Virus record (IMG/VR): IMGVR_UViG_3300023115_000025
Span: 1-52,851 of that record
Source: a virus
Strand: one strand, 5' to 3'
DNA: 52,851 nt
The position numbers and the translations under genes were made by a program. A model generated the notes under the pieces. It did no database searches and was not told the origin of the DNA. It saw nothing but the letters and a program-made list of their open reading frames with translations. Position 1 is the stretch's first letter. Every line of letters begins with the position of its first letter. Below, piece by piece: positions 1 through 6,883 of the stretch.

Positions 1-595
1 CTTCGTTCTGTGCAAATGTTTTTGTGAGTGTGACTAAAGCACCAGCAGTAGATGAAGTTGGCGCTCCAGCAAGACTTGAATATTGGCCATCAAAGAGCAG
101 ATTGGTTGTATCTGTCAAATCTGATATATCTGCTGGAATATTATTGGTGCCGACTTTTGATCCAGCAGGCAAAGTGATATATCCATTTGCATCTGAAGTG
201 ATTTGAGCATCTCCAAGATGTAGTGTATTTCCACTTAGATATGCATCTCTAAATCTTAGCGAAGATGAACCCAAGTCATATGTAACATCAGTGTCTGGTA
301 TGATACTTTCAGATACCGCGCCGAGATTGGTGGAGCCCCCACTTGGATTTCCGGCTGGATCTGACATTTTTTTGATTACATCACCAAGTTTTTTTACATC
401 GTCTGGTGTCGCATTTGTAAGTAATGCATTCACTCTTGTATTGATGGCAGTTTCGATTGTAGTATTATTATCCTCTCCAATCGAATTTGCAGCGCGGGCC
501 AAATCAACTAGTTCATCAACCGTAGCTGTCGCAACGTCATTTGCAATTTTAGTTGCAAGTGCAGAGATGGATGTATTTAATAAGTTGTCTGCCAT
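1..595 (-). CDS. Tail fibre/structural protein, N-terminal part (runs off the window)
   Basis: The frame is open from ATG at 595 to the left window edge (about 198 codons). The N terminus starts MADNLLNTSISALATKI and runs to about residue 85 in a helical, Ala/Asn-rich stretch. It parallels the N terminus of the neighbouring fibre gene (MADNNLSSSIAALINNI, then a similar LARxxxxxG...TIxTxINxRxNAL pattern), so both probably attach to the same virion site. Downstream come YDLGSSSLRFRDAYLSGNTL-type and SDLTDTT-type segments typical of marine myovirus fibres. An AAAAAGG ribosome binding site precedes the ATG, and a late-promoter-like AATAAATA overlaps the previous stop. The C terminus and receptor specificity lie outside the window. 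Confidence 0.8.
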   Translation of the reverse strand, partial: MADNLLNTSISALATKIANDVATATVDELVDLARAANSIGEDNNTTIETAINTRVNALLTNATPDDVKKLGDVIKKMSDPAGNPSGGSTNLGAVSESIIPDTDVTYDLGSSSLRFRDAYLSGNTLHLGDAQITSDANGYITLPAGSKVGTNNIPADISDLTDTTNLLFDGQYSSLAGAPTSSTAGALVTLTKTFAQNE

Positions 596-614
596 TTCTA
601 ACCCTTTTTAGTAT

Positions 615-622
615 TATTTATT
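615..622 (-). promoter_or_regulatory. Candidate late promoter (AATAAATA)
   Basis: The minus strand reads AATAAATA, one mismatch from the T4 late consensus TATAAATA. It lies 20 bp upstream of the partial fibre gene's ATG and overlaps the stop codon of the preceding fibre gene. The evidence is weaker than for the exact TATAAATA sites in this window. Confidence 0.4.
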
Positions 623-2747
623 ATACTGTAGTCTCTGGATCAACATTATAGTCATTGGTTGTGTTTGTGTCTGGATATGATCTACCATCACCCCATATGA
701 TTCTAACAGCTCCTTGCCAGCCTTGGCCACCGGCCCAAGTTGAATAAGTATTTCCTTTGCCTGCGCCGCCCGCACCGTAGAGAGGGGAATTTGATACAGC
801 GGTTGGATCGGTCCCATTCCCTCCAGAACCCGCTCTACTTGTTGAAGAAGAACCCCCTATACCAGTTAGGCCCTTTCCATAAACACCTACTCCACCGCCG
901 CGATCCCCGCCTGCGTTACCGCTACCATTCCAAGTGTATGCTGCACATGCGCCTGCACCAGTACCCGATACTGGGGTTGGTGCATTGTAATCGCCACCTT
1001 GGCCAGTGTATCCACCGGCGCCGCCACCGCTGCCACCAGAACTATCTGAATCATTGTAATTTGCACCACCACGTCCACCAGAACCCCCGCCGGATGTTGT
1101 ACCAGATGTTGATGCATGTTCTGTGCCGTGTACTGCAATTCCTCTACTTTGTGGCCAAGCTTGACCAGCGCCATTAAGAAATTGGCCAATCGCATCGTCC
1201 ACAGCGCCACCGCCACCGCCTGTTCCTTGAACAATTCTTGTTGCATCACTTAAAGTACTACTTCCATATGATATCCAAGAATCACCTCCAGTCAGTCCAC
1301 CTACGGTCGTGCCGCTTCCTCCAGTTTGTCCGGCTGTACTACCAGCAACTCTAACATAAAGTGTATCTCCGGGCGTGACCGAAATATTACTCATCCATGC
1401 CAAACCACCACCAGAACCTCCCGCTGCAGACCAATTTGCGCCAGCTGAACCGCCGGACCCACCAGCACCAACAACAACAGCGGAAATACTCGTCAATCCA
1501 TCTGGCACAACCCAAGAATGTGTACCTGGCGTAGTGAATATTACGCTAGATGCAGCAGGACCAAACACAAGCGAAATATCGGTGTTGACTGTTACAGTTG
1601 ATACACCATCAGTTGCACTGAGTGTTAATGTAAAAGTTCCGGCATTGGCACTATCGGTACTTGGTGTGATAGTAAATACATTGTCTACTTGACTTATTGC
1701 AGCAATACTACCAAGTCCAGAAGTAGAATATGTCCATGTCAGAGGGGTGCCTTCTGGGTCTGAAGAAACCGCTGTGATTACAGTAGGAGTTCCGTCAGTT
1801 GCAAGTTCGTAGGTTCCATCCACTCCAGTAATCGCAATAGGAGGATCATTTACTAATGATATTGAACTAGTCTTATTTGTTACATTTACGCCGTCACTTG
1901 CTGTAATTGTAATACTAAAGGTTCCAGCATTAGCAATATCATTACTAGGTGTAATCGTGAATACATTGTCTGCTTGACTTACTGTGGCAATACTACCAAG
2001 TCCACTAGTTGAATAACTCCATGTTAGAGCGAAACCGTCAGGGTCTGTAGAAACCGCCGTGATTACAGTAGGTGTTCCATCATCTGCAAGTGTATAAGAC
2101 TCAGCAACTCCAGTGATTGCTGTTGGAGAATCATTCTGAACAGTTGCTATTTTATACCAACTAGCACCAGAATAGATATACATATTATTTGTTGCAGTGA
2201 CTAGAGCCAAATCTCCAGAAGACATACCAGTAGCAGCTACTAGTGCTGCCATATCTGCATAGACAGTAGCACCACCACTTCCCAACAAACCAGTGGTGTC
2301 TGTTAGTTCGGAAATATCAGATGGGACTGCACCAGTGACAACTGTAGAGTTTGCCTGAATCCATTGAGCACCATCACCATCTTCGTAGTAGACATATAAA
2401 TTCAAGTCATCAGTTTTCCACCACAGATCTCCGTTGACAGCAGATTCTGGTGCTGCGTCACCAACATGAACATCTGCGTTTACATTTGTCGCTCCAGTGG
2501 GATTTGATGTATCATCTACCTGATTGATAGCTTCTGCAATTGTCTGCAATTCCGTAGCATCTGCCGTTGCAGTAAGGGCATTCGCTCTATTATTAATAAG
2601 CGTGTCAATTGTCGCATCGCCGGAATATCCCAATTTTCTTACAGATCTAGCAAGTCTTTTAAGATTTTCTGGGTTTGCATTTGGTATTTCTGATTTAATA
2701 TTATTAATCAGAGCTGCAATCGAAGATGATAAATTATTGTCCGCCAT
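621..2747 (-). CDS. Tail fibre/adhesin with Ig-like repeats and glycine-rich tip
   Basis: This 708-residue protein has four visible parts. (1) An N-terminal helical domain, residues 1-85, resembles that of the next fibre gene. (2) Residues about 145-205 are a linker module (SELTDTTGLLGSGG... to WYKIATVQNDS) almost identical to one in the FG-GAP fibre. (3) Two tandem repeats of about 95 residues (206-300, 301-396) share TVITAVSxDPxG, LTWxYSTSGLGSIA and NVFTITPS, and look like bacterial cadherin/Ig-type beta domains. (4) From about 400, a TPGTHSWVVPDGLTS lead-in opens a long Gly/Ser-rich region (GGSGG, GGGG), resembling polyglycine-type phage adhesin tips that bind receptors. It is a virion surface protein and probably late-expressed from TATAAATA at 2768. 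Assignment as a receptor-binding fibre is inferred from architecture. Confidence 0.85.
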   Translation of the reverse strand: MADNNLSSSIAALINNIKSEIPNANPENLKRLARSVRKLGYSGDATIDTLINNRANALTATADATELQTIAEAINQVDDTSNPTGATNVNADVHVGDAAPESAVNGDLWWKTDDLNLYVYYEDGDGAQWIQANSTVVTGAVPSDISELTDTTGLLGSGGATVYADMAALVAATGMSSGDLALVTATNNMYIYSGASWYKIATVQNDSPTAITGVAESYTLADDGTPTVITAVSTDPDGFALTWSYSTSGLGSIATVSQADNVFTITPSNDIANAGTFSITITASDGVNVTNKTSSISLVNDPPIAITGVDGTYELATDGTPTVITAVSSDPEGTPLTWTYSTSGLGSIAAISQVDNVFTITPSTDSANAGTFTLTLSATDGVSTVTVNTDISLVFGPAASSVIFTTPGTHSWVVPDGLTSISAVVVGAGGSGGSAGANWSAAGGSGGGLAWMSNISVTPGDTLYVRVAGSTAGQTGGSGTTVGGLTGGDSWISYGSSTLSDATRIVQGTGGGGGAVDDAIGQFLNGAGQAWPQSRGIAVHGTEHASTSGTTSGGGSGGRGGANYNDSDSSGGSGGGAGGYTGQGGDYNAPTPVSGTGAGACAAYTWNGSGNAGGDRGGGVGVYGKGLTGIGGSSSTSRAGSGGNGTDPTAVSNSPLYGAGGAGKGNTYSTWAGGQGWQGAVRIIWGDGRSYPDTNTTNDYNVDPETTV

Positions 2748-2755
2748 TCATCTGT

Positions 2756-2766
2756 CCTTTTTAGTA
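2756..2766 (-). repeat. Repeated leader TACTAAAAAGG (copy 2 of 3)
   Basis: TACTAAAAAGG occurs on the minus strand at 603-613, 2756-2766 and 2845-2855. Each copy lies just upstream of a start codon (partial fibre, 708-residue fibre and the 13-codon mini-ORF) and supplies the AAGG ribosome binding site. The repeated leader suggests duplication or recombination of fibre cassettes. Confidence 0.6.
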
Positions 2767-2767
2767 C

Positions 2768-2775
2768 TATTTATA
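2768..2775 (-). promoter_or_regulatory. Late promoter TATAAATA
   Basis: An exact T4-type late promoter octamer lies on the minus strand in the gap before the 708-residue fibre gene, 20 bp upstream of its ATG. It is expected to be read by RNA polymerase carrying gp55. Confidence 0.7.
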
Positions 2776-2795
2776 AGTGGATAATGTATATCTAA

Positions 2796-2837
2796 TTAAA
2801 ACACAAACCCATCTGCAATTGTATTTTGAGTTACCAT
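2796..2837 (-). CDS. 13-codon mini-ORF between fibre genes
   Basis: ATG at 2837 opens MVTQNTIADGFVF followed by TAA. It has a good ribosome binding site (AAAAAGGATTTACA) within the repeated TACTAAAAAGG leader. It could be a remnant of a deleted fibre gene or a leader peptide. No similarity is claimed and translation is unproven. Confidence 0.25.
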   Translation of the reverse strand: MVTQNTIADGFVF

Positions 2838-2855
2838 TGTAAATCCTTTTTAGTA

Positions 2856-4700
2856 TTAGCCTTTAACAAAAATATAAGCTGAACCAGCATCAGTTGCAGG
2901 GCTATCATCATCCTTCGCCCCAACAATAGCTGTGTTACCATCACTAGAAATAGAAACAGAATAACCAAATCTATCAGTGTTTCCAGCATCGCTGGCTTGT
3001 ATCTTGACTTCCTGTGACCAAGTAGTACCAGAACGTGTGAAGATATAAGCGGAGCCAGCACCAGTTGCGGTGGTATCTTCGTCGCGAGCACTAACAATAG
3101 CTGTGTCTCCATCGCTGGAAATAGAAACAGAATAACCAAAGTAATCATTTTCTTCTGGATCACTGGCTTGTATTTTGGCTTGTTGGGACCATGATGAGCC
3201 TGATCTGGTAAAGATATAAGCGGAGCCAGCATTAGTTGCAGTAGTGTCATCATATCTCGCACCAACAATAGCTGTGTTTCCGTCAGAAGAAATAGAAACA
3301 GAAAAACCAAATTCAGCACTTGCTTGTGCATCGCTGGCTTCTAACTTCTGTTGTTGGGACCAAGTAGACCCAGACCGAGTGAACACATAAGCTGCGCCGC
3401 TATCTACTGGAGTGTCTTCTTTGTAAGCTCCTACTATTGCTGTGTCTCCATCGCTGGAAATAGAAACAGACGTACCAAATTCATCATTTTCTGCAGCATC
3501 ACTGGCTTGTATCTTGGCTTGTTGGGACCAAGTGGTTCCTGATCTGGTAAAGATATAAGCGGCGCCAGCATTAGATGCAGTGGTATCTACAGCTCTCGCA
3601 CCAACAATAGCTGTGTTACCATCGTCGGAAATAGAAACAGAAAAACCAAATAGAGCGCTTGCTTCTGGATCACTGGCTTGTATCTTGGCTCGCTGGGTCC
3701 ATGATGAGCCTGATCTGGTAAAGATATAAGCGGAGCCAGCATTAGTGATGCCGCCGGTATCTTCCAAATAAGCACCAACAATAGCTGTGTTACCATCACT
3801 AGAAATAGAAACAGACATACCAAAGTAATCAGTTGCTTGTGCATCGCTTGCCGTCAGTTTTTCCTGCTGGGCCCATGTTGAGCCTGACCGTGTGAAGATA
3901 TAAGCGGAGCCAGCACTAGTTGAAGGGGTATCTTCCCATCTCGCACCAACAATAGCTGTATTACCATCACTTGATATGCTCACACTTTCCCCAAAACCAT
4001 CACTTGCTTGTGCATCGCTGGCTTGTATTTTAGCTTCTTGAGTGGCGTTGGCCCAAGATACGAATGACAAGGAAAATTCACTACTTGCATTTACTGCTCC
4101 ATTGACACCATCAGTGGCACTAAATGTCAACTCAAATGTTCCGGCGTTAGCACTATCAGTACTAGGTGTAATAGTAAATACATTATCCGTTTGACTTATC
4201 GCAGCAATACTTCCTAAAGAACCAGATGTGACTGCATAACTCCATGTCAAAGGGAATCCTTCAGGGTCTGTAGAAACCGCTGTAATAACTGTTGCAGTCC
4301 CATCAGTTGCTAAGTTATAAACTCCATCCACTCCAGTGATTGCACTTGGTGAGTCATTTTGTACTGTAGCAATCTTATACCAACCAGAACCATTATAAAC
4401 GTATATATTATTTGTTGCGGTAACTAATCCAAAATCTCCATTAGACATACCAGTAGCAGCTACTAGTGCTGCCATATCTGCATAGACAGTAGCACCACCA
4501 CTACCTAACAAACCAGTAGTATCAGTTAAATCAGAAACATCTGCCGGAATAGTTGGTGTGTTTGTTAAATTATTATAATCTGTAACAGTTGTGCCGGTCA
4601 CAACTTCCCAAACACCTGATGGACCATTGAATCTATATGTTCTGCCGGCCGATACAAAAGTGTCTTGGTCTGATGGATTGTTTGGAAAATTAATTGCCAT
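2856..4700 (-). CDS. Tail fibre with seven FG-GAP repeats (predicted beta-propeller)
   Basis: This 614-residue protein opens with a short domain (NFPNNPSDQDTF, then RTYRFNGPSGVWE), seen at the start of many marine phage structural proteins. Residues about 55-115 are the SDLTDTTGLLGSGG linker module, followed by one Ig/cadherin-like repeat (about 116-214). From residue 222 to the end are seven repeats of about 56 residues. Each has an IQASDAQA-type lead, FGxSVSISSDGNTAIVGA, then GSAYIFTRSGxxW. This is the FG-GAP signature of integrin-alpha propellers, and seven copies match a complete seven-bladed propeller. It is probably a surface adhesin. Two tandem late promoters lie upstream. It abuts the 130-residue gene (TAATG overlap). 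Confidence 0.85.
   Translation of the reverse strand: MAINFPNNPSDQDTFVSAGRTYRFNGPSGVWEVVTGTTVTDYNNLTNTPTIPADVSDLTDTTGLLGSGGATVYADMAALVAATGMSNGDFGLVTATNNIYVYNGSGWYKIATVQNDSPSAITGVDGVYNLATDGTATVITAVSTDPEGFPLTWSYAVTSGSLGSIAAISQTDNVFTITPSTDSANAGTFELTFSATDGVNGAVNASSEFSLSFVSWANATQEAKIQASDAQASDGFGESVSISSDGNTAIVGARWEDTPSTSAGSAYIFTRSGSTWAQQEKLTASDAQATDYFGMSVSISSDGNTAIVGAYLEDTGGITNAGSAYIFTRSGSSWTQRAKIQASDPEASALFGFSVSISDDGNTAIVGARAVDTTASNAGAAYIFTRSGTTWSQQAKIQASDAAENDEFGTSVSISSDGDTAIVGAYKEDTPVDSGAAYVFTRSGSTWSQQQKLEASDAQASAEFGFSVSISSDGNTAIVGARYDDTTATNAGSAYIFTRSGSSWSQQAKIQASDPEENDYFGYSVSISSDGDTAIVSARDEDTTATGAGSAYIFTRSGTTWSQEVKIQASDAGNTDRFGYSVSISSDGNTAIVGAKDDDSPATDAGSAYIFVKG
2859..4037 (-). repeat. Seven tandem FG-GAP coding repeats (about 168 bp period)
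   Basis: On the plus strand a block containing ACAATAGCTGTGTT and a nearby GATATAAGC recurs seven times with a period of about 165-175 bp. Repeats differ mainly at the FG-adjacent residues and the VGAR/VGAY-plus-loop positions. The repeats are protein-coding, not spacer-type. Confidence 0.85.
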
Positions 4701-5092
4701 TAAATTGCCTCTATTAAATATTCTAGTACATTTTCGTCTGTATTTATATTATTAGTATTTATATCTTTTCCACATATACCATTTACAGAATAGGGCAATT
4801 TATTTAAGAACTGTAGAAATGTTTTCAATATGTAATGCTGTTCTTCGTCAATCTTCAAAAACAATATTCTCGTACACGCCTCATTGCCCAAAACATTATA
4901 AAGAATAATTAAATGATTTATTATCAATCTTTCTTTCAATACTTTCTTTGTATGATATCTATAAAATAATCTTTTAATGTATTTTATTCTTTTCATATCT
5001 TCAAGAAACTCGTCCATACTAAAACAAGAAGGATTTTCATAAGATTTCATTTGATATAATGCGACATTCGCTTCAGTTAAATTTTCAAACAT
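4700..5092 (-). CDS. Conserved phage protein of unknown function (DUF7207-like)
   Basis: This 130-residue protein has the pattern MFENLTEANVALYQMKSYENP, then SMDEFLEDMKRIKYIKRLF, then LIILYNVLGNE and ILFLKI. I recognise it as a small family common in marine T4-like phages and annotated only as a domain of unknown function. It is helical, without membrane segments or catalytic motifs. It sits between two fibre genes, so a structural or fibre-assembly role is plausible but unproven. Its 3' end contains two late promoters for the next gene. Confidence 0.7.
   Translation of the reverse strand: MFENLTEANVALYQMKSYENPSCFSMDEFLEDMKRIKYIKRLFYRYHTKKVLKERLIINHLIILYNVLGNEACTRILFLKIDEEQHYILKTFLQFLNKLPYSVNGICGKDINTNNINTDENVLEYLIEAI
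4741..4748 (-). promoter_or_regulatory. Late promoter TATAAATA (proximal of a pair)
   Basis: An exact late octamer lies on the minus strand inside the 3' end of the 130-residue gene, about 40 bp upstream of the FG-GAP fibre ATG. A second copy lies 15 bp further upstream. Confidence 0.6.
4756..4763 (-). promoter_or_regulatory. Late promoter TATAAATA (distal of a pair)
   Basis: A second exact late octamer on the minus strand, in tandem with the one at 4741. Both read TATAAATAC, and both would drive the FG-GAP fibre gene. Confidence 0.55.
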
Positions 5093-5115
5093 TAATTAAG
5101 TCACCAATTTATTTT

Positions 5116-5123
5116 TATTTATT
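5116..5123 (-). promoter_or_regulatory. Candidate late promoter (AATAAATA)
   Basis: A one-mismatch late octamer on the minus strand, overlapping the stop of the 411-residue fibre gene and 24 bp upstream of the 130-residue gene. Same configuration as the site at 615. Confidence 0.35.
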
Positions 5124-6357
5124 ACCAAGATGTTTCGATAGACGACCTAACCCAAGTATCTGTATCCGTACAAACATACATATAATCACCGACAACTCTT
5201 ACATCACCCTTTTTACCTTCGTCTGTATTAGAAGCTGGCGCTGGTTGGTCAATATAAACTTCCATACTCCTATCAATATTTGCCTCACTAAATGATGTAT
5301 CACCAATTGTTAGTGAGTTCGAACTTAGATAGAAGTGACGAATTTTATATTCTGCCGAACCAAAGTCATAAGCGGCATTAGATGTAGGAATAAGATGTCC
5401 ACCTGAAGTGAAATCCCAAGTGTGTGTCCCATTTGTATGAATTTCTATGTGTCCGTCTATACCTGTATCAATTACTTCAACTTTTGTGTCGCCCTCTGAA
5501 ATGAGGTCAGAGGCAGTTGCGGCTCCACCTACCGACACTTGATTACCATTCCAAAGTAGATTTCCACTACCATCGTTTGAAAGGGTGGTTCCGTCAATAT
5601 TGATTGTTTTTGTATGAGTTTCATCCCACTGTGATGCAGATGTACCCAAATTTCCTACTTCATTATTAACAGGACGCAAGTTAAAGTCACCAGCGACTTC
5701 TTCGTGATAAACAAAGTTAGTACCATTAACTCTTGTCATAATTCTAGTGTTTGTATCATCTGTAAAGATTTGTGTATCATCATCACCGATTTGAGTAAAT
5801 CCAGTGAATGAAAATGTACCGTTTCCATTTGCTCTTAAAAATGTTCCAGCAGCACCATCTACAATATTCAAATCCGTAAGAGAGTTGCCAGATAAATCCA
5901 AATTTGTCAGTCCAGAACCATTACCACTGAATTGACCATTTGTAAGAGTGACGTTTCCATTAGTGTTCGTGATATCACCATCAACCATGTTGATTGAACC
6001 TGTTGGAACTCCCACACTTTGCGAAACTGTAAGTTCACCCTGCACATCTATGTTTGTTTGATTTCCACCTAATATATTTCCAAAAGATATTGTAGCGCCA
6101 GGAATGGAACCTACAATCGAGTCTGTTTTAATTCCACCAACTTCTGCAACTAATGTTGTTGCATTGCCGGTGTTCAATACACTGTCTAAGTCTTGCGCGG
6201 CAGCCTGAGTATCAATTACAGAAAGGTCTACCGTATTACCAGCACTAATCCCCAATGATGTTCCAACTAGGGTCAATGTTTGAGCAACACCATCAATTGC
6301 AGCATTGCTTGGTGCTAATTCTATTCTTCCTGAGAGGGGATTAAACTGATAAGGCAT
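5122..6357 (-). CDS. Tail fibre-like virion protein
   Basis: This 411-residue protein begins MPYQFNPLSGRIEL, an N-terminal signature common to marine myovirus fibre proteins. The remainder is rich in Gly/Asn/Thr with short beta-type repeats (NTNGNVTLTNGQFSGNGSGL, then NLGTSASQWDETHTKTINID and SNAAYDFGSAEYKIRHFYLS). The last type is the recurring fibre segment describing a shaft/knob transition and is also seen in the partial fibre at 1-595 (YDLGSSSLRFRDAYLSGNTL). The C terminus (VRVVGDYMYVCTDTDTWVRS) is a compact beta domain. It starts one base into the stop of the previous gene (TAATG), suggesting translational coupling. Surface fibre assignment is by composition and context. Confidence 0.75.
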   Translation of the reverse strand: MPYQFNPLSGRIELAPSNAAIDGVAQTLTLVGTSLGISAGNTVDLSVIDTQAAAQDLDSVLNTGNATTLVAEVGGIKTDSIVGSIPGATISFGNILGGNQTNIDVQGELTVSQSVGVPTGSINMVDGDITNTNGNVTLTNGQFSGNGSGLTNLDLSGNSLTDLNIVDGAAGTFLRANGNGTFSFTGFTQIGDDDTQIFTDDTNTRIMTRVNGTNFVYHEEVAGDFNLRPVNNEVGNLGTSASQWDETHTKTINIDGTTLSNDGSGNLLWNGNQVSVGGAATASDLISEGDTKVEVIDTGIDGHIEIHTNGTHTWDFTSGGHLIPTSNAAYDFGSAEYKIRHFYLSSNSLTIGDTSFSEANIDRSMEVYIDQPAPASNTDEGKKGDVRVVGDYMYVCTDTDTWVRSSIETSW

Positions 6358-6566
6358 TAGAGGCTCCTTGTGATTGTCAGTAGTTGTCCATTACCATCAT
6401 AAGTCATATCTAAAATACCTACTAGTGACCCACCAGCGCCACCAATAAAATATTCAACTCTCAAAAGGTTCCCAGCGCCATCATATGTATTTGAAATATG
6501 ATCGTGTGCCGGAATACCTAATCCATTAGGAATATAGTTAGATTGTGAATGTGCGGAATTAACCAT
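6357..6566 (-). CDS. Small Gly-rich fibre-associated hypothetical protein
   Basis: This 69-residue protein (MVNSAHSQSNYIPNGLGIPA, then NTYDGAGNLLRVEYFIGG and DMTYDGNGQLLTITRSL) contains two YDGxGxLLxxxxxx motifs like those of RHS/YD-type beta strands. It overlaps the preceding gene by 8 bp and ends one base into the fibre start. It is probably a small virion or fibre-linked protein. I know similar short ORFs in cyanophage fibre loci but no assigned function. Confidence 0.6.
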   Translation of the reverse strand: MVNSAHSQSNYIPNGLGIPAHDHISNTYDGAGNLLRVEYFIGGAGGSLVGILDMTYDGNGQLLTITRSL

Positions 6567-6873
6567 TTCTATTTTCCTCTATTTCTGCTATTAGGGCCTT
6601 TTTTGTTTTTCTTTTGTCCAATTCAAGGTCAAGATGCTCTCTTGCCCATTCTTCCAGTTCATCCTTATTCATAGATTTCAAATCATCTGAGTTTTCTTCC
6701 ACAACTGGTTCTGGAGCAGGGGCAGGAGCAGGGACTCCACCGTTTGCAGCCATCCACTCATCAATTTCGGCCTGAGTGAAACTTCTAGATTGTAGAATTT
6801 CTCTTCTTGTAGGATGCTTCCAACCTTTAAGTGTTGGGATTGCGTTTTTGCACCATGCTGGTCTTACTATCAT
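6559..6873 (-). CDS. Hypothetical protein with C-terminal HeH/SAP-like helix-hairpin
   Basis: This 104-residue protein has an N-terminal half (MIVRPAWCKNAIPTLKGWKH, then TRREILQSRSFTQAEIDEWM) matching a recurring small marine-phage protein. It is followed by an Ala/Pro linker (APAPAPEP) and a C-terminal 35-residue segment LKSMNKDELEEWAREHLD...KKALIAEIEE. That segment resembles the HeH/SAP-type helix-extended-helix fold found in nucleic-acid or protein-binding modules. It lies at the border of the fibre and internal-protein regions. Function unknown. Confidence 0.65.
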   Translation of the reverse strand: MIVRPAWCKNAIPTLKGWKHPTRREILQSRSFTQAEIDEWMAANGGVPAPAPAPEPVVEENSDDLKSMNKDELEEWAREHLDLELDKRKTKKALIAEIEENRNG

Positions 6874-6883
6874 TTTCTATCTC

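Noticed and set aside
2831-3331. 166-codon minus-strand frame inside the FG-GAP fibre
   Set aside because: It is the same repeats read in another frame (LFLFLLTETQLLLV-type repeats). It has no start signal and its periodicity follows the real gene.
2859-4037. Possible CRISPR-like repeat array
   Set aside because: The period is about 168 bp, and the repeats are continuous coding sequence with a clear FG-GAP protein pattern. There are no short palindromic repeats with unique spacers.
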